Source of the DNA: Cerioporus squamosus
Lineage: Eukaryota; Basidiomycota; Agaricomycetes; Polyporales; Polyporaceae
NCBI GenBank assembly: GCA_022592435.1
Contig: JABYQS010000449.1
Location: forward strand, 1-22,241
Reading direction: 5' to 3'
Length of the DNA stretch: 22,241 nt
Shown here: piece by piece, positions 1 to 8,900 of the stretch
Numbering within the stretch: the stretch's first letter is position 1
Layout of the letters: each line of letters starts with the position of its first letter
Program-made: the position numbers and the translations under genes
Notes under the pieces: model-generated
What the model saw: the letters and a program-made list of their open reading frames with translations, nothing else
Told to the model about the DNA's origin: nothing
Databases searched by the model: none

Positions 1-256
1 ATGGCGGATGTCACGTACAACACGGCGTCTTTCCCTGCTCTCGTGCGCACGCTCGATGCGCTCATTCGTTTGAGCCCACCTGGGCGGTCGCCGACCGTCA
101 TTCTGGGATACAAGGAACGCGACCCGAGGAGCGGACGTTGTGGGAGATGGTGAAGGCTATTGGGGTGACGTTCGAGCGGGTCGGAGAAAGGGTAGGTGCA
201 GGTCGGAGCCCGTTGAGATCTGGATTGGTGCATGTACCGACAACTGTTCGAAATGA
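1..256 (+). pseudogene. 3' end of a METTL21-like (Methyltransf_16) protein methyltransferase, frame broken twice
   Basis: The first base falls inside a gene, so the ATG at position 1 is an internal Met and not a start. Frame 1 reads ADVTYNTASFPALVRTLDAL, the segment after the SAM-binding fold in METTL21/Efm-type enzymes, which methylate lysines on other proteins. It goes on to ILGYKERDP and then fails. One base appears to be missing near 124-128: shifting frame gives EERTLWEMVKAIGVTFERVG. A second base is missing near 200-205: a further shift gives EPVEIWIGACTDNCSK and a stop at 254-256. The residues read across the three frames fit the family's C-terminus well, so decay is either very recent or the slips are assembly errors. 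The gene converges on the minus-strand gene ending at 669. The family is confident from motifs; the exact member and substrate are not. Confidence 0.7.
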
Positions 257-668
257 AGTTCGACTATGAATCAATGCGTAGGCAGTAGCACCGGTGACGT
301 TGACTAGGTGAGTGTTTAGTTGTTGTTTAGTTGTGAGTCGCAGGGTAGTACCGGATGTCGCGCCTGTCGAGCGAGCGGATCCGAGGTTGATGCCGGGAAC
401 ATGACAGGGTTTATTTCGGTGCTCGTCGCGGACGTGCTATGTATGCTAGGCATAATACAATGGAGCCAAGCTCGAATAGATACAGAAGGATCGCTACATG
501 ATAATAATAAGTACAGCAAGCACTCGTATGCTAGCACCGTGGTCATGGTCGAACGACTGAAGACGATAAATACACCGTAGGGCGAGAACTCGGGCAGCCA
601 GTCGCAATGAATCCGACGTTTTGGACAGGTCATCCCAAGAGGGACTCTCAGTATGCATCCAAGAACAC
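257..668. other. convergent intergenic region, no gene seen
   Basis: This holds the 3' flanks of the methyltransferase fragment and of the minus-strand DUF6534-type gene. I see short open frames but no splice-bounded or family-like coding sequence. A 10-nt motif (gtttagttgt) occurs twice in a row near 313-332. No clear polyadenylation signal was identified. Confidence 0.5.
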
Positions 669-3600
669 TCACACCAGAGTGTTCGGAGTCGAGGAAACGG
701 AGGTATCATCATACCCCATGTTAGGCTCCTTGATATCGACCTCCTGGATGACTTCCATACGGTCGTGCCTCTCGGCAGTTGAGCTCTAGCCGCAGAAAAA
801 CGCATGCGTCAGCGATGCCGAGCCTCCAGAGCGCCTGGATTACATACCTTGCGAGGGTAGTGCGGACTGTACTCCGTTCTGGTCTCAATGGATATCGCTA
901 CGCCGTCCAAACGAGCGGGCTGTTGATATTGAGTCTGGTAGGCAAAAGACCGAGTGCCTCCCTTGTGCTCACCTTCGGCCATCTGGACCCATGGTCACCG
1001 GTGCTGAGGGATTGCTGGAAAGAGTATGGAGCGCTGAAGTCACGATGGTCCCACTGCTGTACGGCGCCTGCCACTTTGTCCCGCAGTCTTTCGCGGCTGT
1101 TGAGACTGCAGGAATGTCAGTATATATCATACTTGCAGAAAGCGGAGACTTAGAAGCACTGGCGACACGCACAGTGCTAGGAATGAGTTGACATAGCCTG
1201 GGAGGTACGATGATCGGTCAGTCAATAGGTCACGTCCACTCCTGACATTGGCAGTACTTGCATTTGCCCATGATCCAGAAGAAGCTGAGCCATATCAAGC
1301 TCGTGGGCATCGCGGCGAACTAGATGAAGGTCAGCCTTCCATGCGAATGCAGTATTGCAGGAGCAAAACTCACCGTAACGACACATATCGTCCCTATGAT
1401 GCTGAAGGACGTGCTGTGAGGGTCCAGCCGACAGCACCTCGGAACGACGGACGTACCTAGTGGCCAGTCCGCTGTTTACGCTGTAGACCATGAGCAAAGC
1501 CACAATGGAGTCGGTCCTACAATGTATTCCGAGTTCAGCGATGTCGTTAGCGTGGTCTCGGCCATGCAATCCACCTCTTGGATCCCGTACGCATCGTGTA
1601 CAGGTAGTAGCACATCGCACTAGCGATGATGACGTCGCAGGCGGCCGCGGAGCCAAGACCGAGGCATGTTTCCCACTATGTATCCGGACATATGAGTGTC
1701 AACACAAGGGAGTAAATGTAAATGCGCACCGTGAGGAACCCGAATTTCGAGAACCGGCCGAGTACGAATCTACGCAGTGTCAGAGCGCAATCATGCTGCG
1801 CGCCAAACAGGACTCACGACTCCACAGTAAAGACTGACAAGATGCAGCGGTCAGCATATAATCCTTCCAAAATGACTAGCACCGATTCTCACCGACGCCG
1901 AGACCTGCGAGCGGAACATCGCAAGACGTCTTTCAGGAAGGGTATCTTCACACGTCGAGCTGCCGGGTACTTACTGAAGTGCATAAATGCCAAGACGACC
2001 TGGCACACGGTTAGATGCCTTTCGGCACGCAACGAGGGTAGAGGTCGACTCACGATGATACCGGTGATTAACCAGTTGTGACTCACTGTCGATTGGGCGC
2101 ACGACCGATGAGAACTGAAGGTGATAGTCAATCAGGGGGTTACGCACTGATCCACACGCGACGCGCGAAGAAGCTGGGGAGTTCGCGGATAAGTACATAG
2201 ACAGATTGAAGACGCAGCCGGAGGAATAGGCGTACACTTCGACTATGACTCCGATGAGGCCCTGCCGTGGTCGTCAAAGCAATTCAGAACTTGTGCGGAT
2301 GGGGAGTGAAGAGAGCACGTACATTGCAGTCTACTTGCAGCTGCAGCAAGCAGAAGTCAGCTGAATACTCGCAAGATAACCGATAGAACTCACAGCCATG
2401 CTCCTAGAAAAAATACGGGCAAGGTAAGACAGACGTTACGATCCCATGCGATCGGGGATGCTCGCGCACCATGTGGTTACATCCAAATTGCCCGCATCGC
2501 CGAAGTTCGTGACTAGATACCTGGAGTACTGTCCAGCAGGCGACATATGTGTCTAGCATACCTGTGCTCACCAATATATTGATCGCGTGCAAAAAGCAAG
2601 ATGCAAGGTATCCAGTACTCTGCCGGCGCGCCGCAGTGCAATGAATACTAGTGTTGGTTCGAATGGTCGTAGGGCTCACGTTAGCATCAGGAAAAACTCC
2701 CCCTCATAATTAGTGCTAAATTAGTGATCCGCTCGAGATAATCGCACTAATGTCGCCTAATCTGTGGGTATCTTGACTTACAGAAGTTTCGAGGTCGCTG
2801 CAAGTCATGGTGTTTGTAACTAGTCGCAAGACATAGTTTGGGGCCTGAAGACGTACTGGCATGCCGGTAGTTGACCAGATGCACCGTCCAAGGCAACCCA
2901 ACTTGCCTGACCAAGTGCAAGATAGCCTGCCCTGAACTGTTCCGGCAAGTCCCGGACGAGGAAGCGCCCACAAAAATTCCTTCGCTCGCCTCCTCCTCCT
3001 CCAGGACCTCTCATCTACGTCCACCTCCAGCTCTGCCTTCAGACTCCTGGCTGGGTTCTACGCTCTTGTGCTAACATGCCGTCTCTGTACACACCCTGGT
3101 GGCTAGTCTGTTGCATCTCAGGGAGCTCTCGGTCTCTCGGTCTCTCGGTCTGGCTCTACCTGGCTGTACTGGGTTCATTCGGGACTTGGAATACCTCGGT
3201 GGCTTCCTGGTGTACAGCACGCTACGTAGGACATGCGTGAAAATGCGGTAAGTCTTCTCCGCCATAGACATGGTATGGCCGAGGTACTGACGTGCCCATG
3301 TCTCCTAGGCCAACAGCTACGCTGCGGTACAGGTCTCTATGCGGTAAGTCAATTTGCCCATATCGTTCTCTGCCACTTGTACTATTCATGTACTACACTA
3401 TGTCACTCCGTGGAGGCGCCCTGTCCGTCACTCTCCATATCTTTTGTGTTCTGACCCAGGCGCATCCTACCTGCCCTTGGCGACTATATGTACTTGTATG
3501 TAGTAGTACTCATGGTGTACGTATGTTGAACGTGAATAAAATGCTGTTTCTGCACCTCCATTCACACATCGAGCGTGCCAAAGACAAGATATAGCAGTGA

Positions 3601-4132
3601 GTATGCAAGCCTACCGAGTACGTCTAACCACCTTCTAATTGCCTGATAACGTCACTCATTATAAAGGGACCTCGAGTTTTAGCATAATGGACTAATGGCC
3701 TATAATCACCATAATTAGGGCTGATTAGAGGCTGTTAGTGCGGGAGGTTTTCCCTGATGAGTATGACAACCTGTGATCAGCGCATTGAGTGCGAATATTG
3801 GGCAGTCGAAGCGCAAGAACGTACGAGCGACTTGATGAAGTATGTGTCATTGGAGTAATTCCTAGATACTACGGTGAGGATCTGGATGGAACTTGAACTG
3901 GGCCCGCGGGACGTACCTGAAGTAGCTGAAACTGAATGTAACCACCATTCAGTAAACCACTCGCAAACCCATTTACCCGACGTACGTCTGTAGGAGCGTG
4001 ATCCCATAAAGACTACCACAGATCCCGGCGTGAGTACGGCATGTGAGGCGAGGACCCAGGCAAACGAGCTCACCATGCACTGACGATGAGCCCAATGAGA
4101 GCAGCACCAAACGTGCTATCAATCAACGCCAT
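669..4132 (-). CDS. DUF6534-type seven-helix membrane protein, 24 exons, interrupted by an insertion
   Basis: Exons: 4132-4074, 4012-3986, 3925-3917, 3861-3825, 3770-3757, 2619-2572, 2520-2470, 2403-2394, 2340-2323, 2261-2236, 2173-2148, 2085-2054, 1999-1975, 1904-1893, 1833-1818, 1769-1730, 1675-1575, 1516-1457, 1401-1374, 1319-1262, 1197-1173, 1105-973, 919-848, 785-669. They total 1044 nt (347 residues) with every junction in phase. The protein starts MALIDSTFGAALIGLIVSAC. Further landmarks are VLDTLHLAF, IYWYLVTNFGD, FFARRVW, GLGSAAACDVIIASAMCYYL, TDSIVALLMVYSVNSGLAT and the C-terminal CYVNSFLALLNSRERLRDK. About seven hydrophobic helices precede a polar tail of roughly 85 residues. This matches the mushroom-specific family often called DUF6534, whose function is unknown. 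Exon 5 is split by the element at 2688-3756: reading into it meets an in-frame stop, so the allele as shown is probably non-functional unless the insert is removed. The family name is from memory; the reading frame is direct. Confidence 0.85.
1198..1261 (-). other. GC-AG intron in the DUF6534-type gene
   Basis: The donor reads AAAT|GCAAGT and the acceptor CTCCCAG|GC. Splicing here joins WIMGK to CYVNSFLA in frame, the order expected of the family. No GT donor nearby gives the right phase. GCAAGT is the usual consensus of the minor GC-AG class of U2 introns. Confidence 0.7.
2688..2729 (+). repeat. left terminal inverted repeat and subterminal motifs
   Basis: It begins CAGGAAAAACTCCCC and contains ATAATTAG and a second ATTAG; CTAAT occurs twice more just inside, near 2747 and 2756. 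It pairs imperfectly with the right end of the same element. Confidence 0.55.
2871..3503 (+). CDS. possible spliced transcript carried inside the hAT-like element; protein unrecognised
   Basis: Two introns have near-ideal signals: 3248-3308 (GCG|GTAAGT donor, TACTGACG branch, CTCCTAG acceptor) and 3344-3459 (GCG|GTAAGT donor, TTCTGACC branch, CCCAG acceptor), leaving a 35-nt exon at 3309-3343. Joining them keeps one frame open to a stop at 3501-3503, with a tail reading GFIRDLEYLGGFLVYSTLRR and then RPTATLRYRSLCGASYLP. The same frame upstream from 2871 is open except for one TAA at 3072-3074, which could lie in an intron (CTAAC branch-like site at 3071, possible acceptor near 3106). I recognise no domain. 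Start and upstream exons are uncertain. It could also be a non-coding spliced RNA or a captured gene fragment. Confidence 0.3.
3126..3149. repeat. three tandem copies of an 8-bp unit
   Basis: The unit ctctcggt is repeated three times without error inside the hAT-like element and within the candidate exon. An 8-bp unit shifts frame with each copy, which argues weakly against strong coding constraint here. Confidence 0.8.
3535..3540 (+). terminator. possible polyadenylation signal AATAAA
   Basis: AATAAA lies 32 nt after the stop of the candidate plus-strand transcript inside the element and is followed by a T-rich stretch. Fungi use this hexamer loosely, so it is only supportive. Confidence 0.3.
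3715..3756 (-). repeat. right terminal inverted repeat and subterminal motifs
   Basis: Read on the minus strand it begins CAGGGAAAACCTCCC, followed by CTAAC, CTAAT and CTAATTAT motifs. It is the imperfect partner of the left end. Confidence 0.55.
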
Positions 4133-4440
4133 CCTCACACCATTGGCAGACGGTTCTGGGAAAAGGCGAGGAAGGGAAATCTGGAGGGAGCGATGCGCAT
4201 CAAGTCCTGCAGGGTGTTATGACCTCCGCCTAGTACAACCCTGTGTCGCCACTGCTCCTGCGATCTGTGTACAGATATAAGCTTCTGTTCGTACGAGAAC
4301 AGCCCCAGAGAACCAAACAGTGGTAGGGCTTCTTCCACTCTCAGAGTGAATAGACATTGCTTCCGGCTGCCGTCGGTACTTTGAGCCAGTCCTCTTACGT
4401 GGCATTGAGTCTAACCAAAGACTGAGCCTGCTCGTCGCTA
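4133..4440 (-). promoter_or_regulatory. upstream region of the DUF6534-type gene
   Basis: This lies between the start codon at 4132 and the last splice-like acceptor of the unresolved stretch (CACTCTAG at about 4439). The immediate start context is GTGTGAGG before ATG. I see no TATA box or recognisable operator. Short open frames are present in all phases without family resemblance. Confidence 0.3.
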
Positions 4441-5321
4441 GAGTGGATCACAAAATACCTTGGCAAGTCGGAATGACGTGTTCAAGCGGGGACAGAGGGT
4501 GCCGCTCACCTGAACGACAACGAAGATCCCTGCAAAGTTCACTGATGGCGATGCCCTTGCCGGCGGCCCAGCGAACGTTATCTCGAAGTTCGAGGGTAGT
4601 TACTACCAGAGCACCGGTTAAAAGGGCCGTGATGAACTGTAAACTGCGTGTTGTCAACTGACGCAGGAGATGAACTGGAAAGAAGACATAAGTTCGCCGC
4701 TCAACGTACCTGCAGCGCAATATGTCGGAAACGTGCCTACACGCGCATTAAAAAAAGAGCTTGCCAGTAGCATCAAGAGCGACGCAGCCACATGAGGGCT
4801 GAGGTATCTTGGAAGGCAGTCGCGGCATGCCAGTGGACCCGGTTCATCGAATCATTCGACAGAGCTTTGAATGCCAAGGCTGAAGGGGCTTGCGGAAATG
4901 ATGCAGACGCATACAACAGTGGCCTTCCAGCATGATCCCGTCAAGGTTAGATTACCATGATTTATGAGAAGTGCCCGCAGTGCTACATGGTGTTGCGTGA
5001 CAGATGCAAGACAGATGAGAGGCAAGAGCTTACGCGCCTAACGAGCGCTTAGCGCCTCGTGGTTATTCAACTTACTGTCCCATCATGCATCATGCCCCTT
5101 ATGGCAAGAACCGCCTCCCACATGGGAGTCGGCTGGAGGTCAAGGTTAACGTTGGCATGGCCTCGAGCCTCTGGGTGTGGGAGGAGTTCGATAGGGTCCT
5201 TGCGACCCTTGATCATGCTCACGGGATGACCGTCTACAGTGCCTGAACCGGCGGTCGAATCCTCCTCCGGGTGGAGAAATCTTCGTGTAGCGCTACACCA
5301 CCGGCCGAAGCCTATCACCAC
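4441..5321 (-). CDS. unresolved, probably intron-rich minus-strand gene; function unknown
   Basis: Several stretches look coding and are bounded by splice signals, but I cannot join them in one phase. Donors on the minus strand include CCC|GTGAGC (about 5222), ACA|GTAAGT (5076), CAG|GTACGT (4710) and CAG|GTGAGC (4508). Acceptors include CACACCCAG (about 5172), GACCTCCAG (5133), CCCTTCAG (4879), TTTCCAG (4675) and CACTCTAG (4439). Readable segments are PTPMWEAVLAIRGMMHDGT before the 5076 donor, LAFKALSNDSMNRVHWHAAT after the 4879 acceptor, and QFITALLTGALVVTTLELRD, part of a frame open between about 4680 and 4508 that contains a hydrophobic run. None recalls a family I can name. Given the neighbour's microexons, unseen small exons are likely. 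Decay is the alternative. Confidence 0.3.
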
Positions 5322-5928
5322 GCGAACGCAAAAACATCATACCAAAGAGGTGAGATGAACTACGATGGGAATTCCAAGATTGTATAACATGAATATAATA
5401 CAGATGCCAACTATACCAGCCGAGAGAGTTACTGCGCCCCGCCAAAACACCGTGAGTATGTAAGGGTAGAGAAAGAGAGAGAGAGAGAGAGAGAGAGCAA
5501 AGACGGTACTGTAGCCAGAGTCACGTAGCTGAAAAATGGTATGTATGTGCATGAACGAGCAAACTTCCGCAGCGCGGTTCGTCCAGGGAGACAAACGCAG
5601 ACAGAGGAATTGCGAAACGTAAGGCGCATGGTACGTCGTGAGAGGCGTAGCGGTGCACAGGCATGATACACGAAGAGACAGACACGACCCAGGCGTCGAA
5701 ATGAGTCAAAGCACGTAACACGAAACATGCAGTATGGACACAGAGCAGCAACACAGAATAGAGACACAGAAGGGAAGCGCAGAGCACCCGCGCGCCTCCA
5801 ATGCCCTCTAGCAGGGCAAGGAGAACACGCAGGTGTCCGCAGCGCCGAAGGCGACGTGGGGGGGAAGACGAAGGCAAGGCAGGGCGGCGGAAGCGCATCT
5901 AGAGTGGTATGTACTACGTACTGTATGC
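5322..5928. other. 3' flank of the PH-domain gene
   Basis: The region follows the stop of the PH gene on the minus strand and is T/C-rich on that strand, as expected of a 3' untranslated region. It contains a GA dinucleotide repeat. Long open frames here lack family resemblance and splice structure. Confidence 0.45.
5474..5497. repeat. (AG)12 microsatellite
   Basis: Twelve uninterrupted AG units lie in the non-coding 3' flank of the PH gene. The tract is CT on the transcribed (minus) strand. Confidence 0.95.
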
Positions 5929-8900
5929 CTATGTGCACACGTCTTCCAGCGACGCAATCGACTGACGCGGCGACAGCGACAAGGGTTTCCGCACCGGCGA
6001 CCCGGAGTCGCCCGAGCTGTTCAGCTTGAACTCCAGCTCTCTGTCGCTCGCTTCCTCCTCGCTGTCCGACTCCATCTGCAGCACGGATATCTGCCGCGAG
6101 CCCCTGCGAGGCGGGGGCGACAGCGACGTGATCCCATGCATCTCAGGAGACTGCTCTGGGGGAGGCGGGAGGAGAGGGGACACGATCGGCGGCTGCACAG
6201 CCGACATGGGCGACTGCGGCGGCGAAGGTGAGACTATGAGAAAGCTGGGGTCGTTTTGGAACGTCGTGATGGGCTCGCCGATGGGGGTGGGGGGAAGGGA
6301 GTAGGGGTTGATCGAGGATGGCGCCGGGGAAGGGGGATTGTTGAGAGGAAGATTAGGTAGAGGGTTCGAAGGAGGAGGGATGGGTGAGGGAGCGCTGAGC
6401 ATGCGGAGACGACGCTTGATGAGGGAGGTGGGGCGAGACGTGATCGGGACGGGTGCGGGAGGCTGCGCTGTAGGTGTCAGTGGAAGGGGGTCGTTGGGAG
6501 GCGCAGCAGGAAGGACAAGCGGATTAGGCGATGCAGGTATGGTTGGTAGACTAATGGGGCTGCCGCTGCTCGTACTACGCCGATGGTGCGAACGCAGCTG
6601 GGTCAGCAACTCATCTGGACGAGGTGGAAGAGCAGCGGATGGAGGAAGGGTTGGGGGCGAGAGCGAGAAACGGCTTGTCCGAATTGTGAACGACTCCCTG
6701 AACGACGCCTTCGCCGCAGGCGCAGAATGTGGCGGACGCGACGGGTAACCGTTCGACCGGAGCGTCGGCGTGGGTGTCGGTGCAGGGAGTGGCACGACAT
6801 CGACCTTGCCGAACTCGTCGGCCGTTGGTGTCGGCGGCAGCGCCATACTAGGAACAGGACGCTGAGGTGGCGGAACCGATGTCCGATGTGACGACCTTGG
6901 TCGCACGTGGGCAGACGACTGAGGAGGAGGTTGCATGAGGGCTTGGGCGATGAAGCTGCTCCCGGTAGCACGACTCTGCGTCGTGCTAACAGTGGTATCG
7001 CTCCTGATCGACGATCCTGACGCGCGCTTCGAGAAGTTCTGTAGGTTCGACATGATGCTCTGCGGACTGTGGGCGGAGCGTTGTGATGGTGAACGACTCG
7101 GAGAGTTGTCCGCAGCGTAGGGGTGCCGTTGCTGCTGGAATGACGAACGACCACTCGGTGAAGACGGCGGCAATGGCGCAGGGCCTGACGGAGGTGTCGC
7201 CGGAGGAGGCCCACTGGGGGGACTGAGTCGCTTCGGAAGCACACCCTGTCGTGACCAACGCTTCGTCACCGCTTCGAACGACGTCCGAGGAGGTTGCTCA
7301 TTTGACCCCGAACCCAGGGAAGATACTGAAGACCATGATGAACTTGGTCGACCATCTCGCTGTGGGGGCGACGGAGACGAGCCGATACCGTTCGGACTCA
7401 GACTGGGGCTGAGACTGGGACTCGGGCTGAACCTCGGACTTGATGTCGTCGAAGGCGAGATGGGAGAAGGGGAAGCTGTTGCTGACAGAGCAGGTGATGT
7501 TGGACGTGGCGATAGGAAGGCGCTCCCATTATGTCGTACTCCGAGCGTCTCGGCAGCGCTGGCGTTGGTGTGGTGGTATGCGAACCCCAGGCGGTCCCCG
7601 TTCGTATGAGCAGGCGGCGACAGTCCACTGGCAGTGTACGCCCTCCGACGAGGGGGAGGCTGCAACGACGGCGCACCAGAAGGGATGGTCCCGTTCGCAT
7701 GGAACTTGGAAACATGCCTATCCAGGCTGCCGCCATTCACGCCTGTCAACCCTAGCCCGGTAAGTCTGTCGCGACCGAGGGACGGCAACAGGCTTTCACG
7801 GTCTCTGTCCTGGAGAATCTTCTGGTCTAGTGACGGCGGAGGAGCTGATGGAGTAATCAGGCCCATCTGCACTGGTAGATCCGCAGACGTCGTGCTCCCG
7901 ACCCGCGGCGTGTTCGGTACAGAAGACATCGGCGTGGTTGGTGACAGCGGCCGCTCACTGGAGACGCTGTTCGACCGCAGCATTCCGAGGAGACTATTCC
8001 CCGCGCGGCCGAACGAGGAGTCCTCAGGAGGTGGAGGAGTCTCCGCCCCGTCACGCTCGGAGATAGAGTTGAAGGACATGTCCAAGGTGGCACCGGAGGG
8101 AGAGCGCGGTCGGTTTCCGCCGAATAGACCACGTAAGGCAGACACGGCGACAGAGGGAGGTCGAGGGGAGGCAGAACGTGGTGAGGCAGAGCGGAGAGAG
8201 GGTGCTGGAGAAGAAGTGCCTGGAGAAGCTGTCTGACCGTGAGACGTTGCCACGGCTGGGATCGTTGCTGAAGTCGCTGCGGGCGGAGGTGGGGTGAAGA
8301 TGCCCTGAGCCCGCATTGACAACATCACATCAAGGTCTCCTCGCGGCTCTACCCCATTACTCTGAGCCATCGCTCCAAGGCCTGCTCGAACAGACCTACA
8401 GAAAATAAGTGACAGATGAGTCGCTGTACCTCAGGAGCATAGCAAGTTAGATCTCACCTTTCACTCAGCACTGCATGCTTGATGGCAGCAATCCAGTTTT
8501 GCGCCTCTGTCTGGTCGGCCATAGAGAGTGTCATCTCCGCGCCTCCTACTCCCCCTACCCTGACTACACCGCGCCGACCGCCGATCTCATCTTCCGAGAC
8601 GAAGACAACGCTGTCAGCGCCGATCTCGACACGCTCGAGTTCTCGTTCCCCGCCACCTTCAGACTTGAACACATGGAGATGCGCCACATTCTGCGGAAGG
8701 GACGACGACGAGTGCAACGAGTGAGGTGATTGCGATTGGGAGGAAAACGAGGTCGTGTGTGTCAAGGGGCCCGAGAACGACATGGGCGAGGACGTCAGCA
8801 CCAGCACCCGAGTCTTCCATTGCTTGGCGAGAGCGTAGAGGAGTAATGATGTCGGCGGATAGTGCTTCGCGACTTTCGAAGCCCGTTGGACCCATGGCGA

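Larger units (their letters stand above)
2688..3756. mobile_element. non-autonomous hAT-like element (about 1.07 kb) inside the DUF6534-type gene
   Basis: The left end starts CAGGAAAAACTCCCC; the reverse complement of the right end starts CAGGGAAAACCTCCC. The ends match about two bases in three over the first 40 nt once a gap is allowed. Both subterminal zones are rich in ATTAG/CTAAT, and both contain ATAATTAG (2706-2713 and 3711-3718). Flanking octamers gttagcat (2680-2687) and atgagtat (3757-3764) agree at five of eight positions, and both fit the hAT target pattern nTnnnnAn. CAGG/CAGT ends and 8-bp duplications are known hAT traits. No transposase is seen, so any copy would be non-autonomous. 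The interruption of an otherwise intact microexon gene exactly between the two ends supports insertion. The superfamily assignment is inference. Confidence 0.6.

Noticed and set aside
1..153. A complete small protein starting at the ATG at position 1
   Set aside because: The Met is internal to a methyltransferase motif and the stop at 151-153 results from a frame slip.
1402..1456. Earlier acceptor CTCACAG at 1415-1414 for exon 19
   Set aside because: It also keeps phase but adds four residues in a loop whose family spacing fits the later CTTCAG acceptor; kept only as an alternative splice form.
2087..2147. A 33-nt intron with acceptor CTTCAG at 2116-2115, giving a 28-nt exon and a frame slip in the DUF6534-type gene
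   Set aside because: Using the later acceptor (intron 2147-2086) and exon 2085-2054 reads MSHNWLITGII in phase with both neighbours and normal intron lengths, so no frame slip is needed.
2648..2668. GGTTCGAA resembling a tRNA T-arm
   Set aside because: No acceptor stem, D-arm or anticodon stem can be folded around it, and it falls in an intron of the DUF6534-type gene.
2686..3758. A 2-bp AT target duplication for the insertion instead of 8 bp
   Set aside because: It is possible (the AT copies are identical), but it would lengthen the exon by six bases and add two residues to the SLVV-VLDTLH segment, against the family spacing as I recall it.
5429..5938. A 169-codon minus-strand frame just past the PH gene
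   Set aside because: It runs through the (AG)n repeat and T/C-rich 3' flank, has no family resemblance and begins inside the end of the PH exon.
6308..6748. Gly/Arg-rich plus-strand frames opposite the PH tail
   Set aside because: They are the antisense shadow of Ser/Pro-rich codons in the PH gene.
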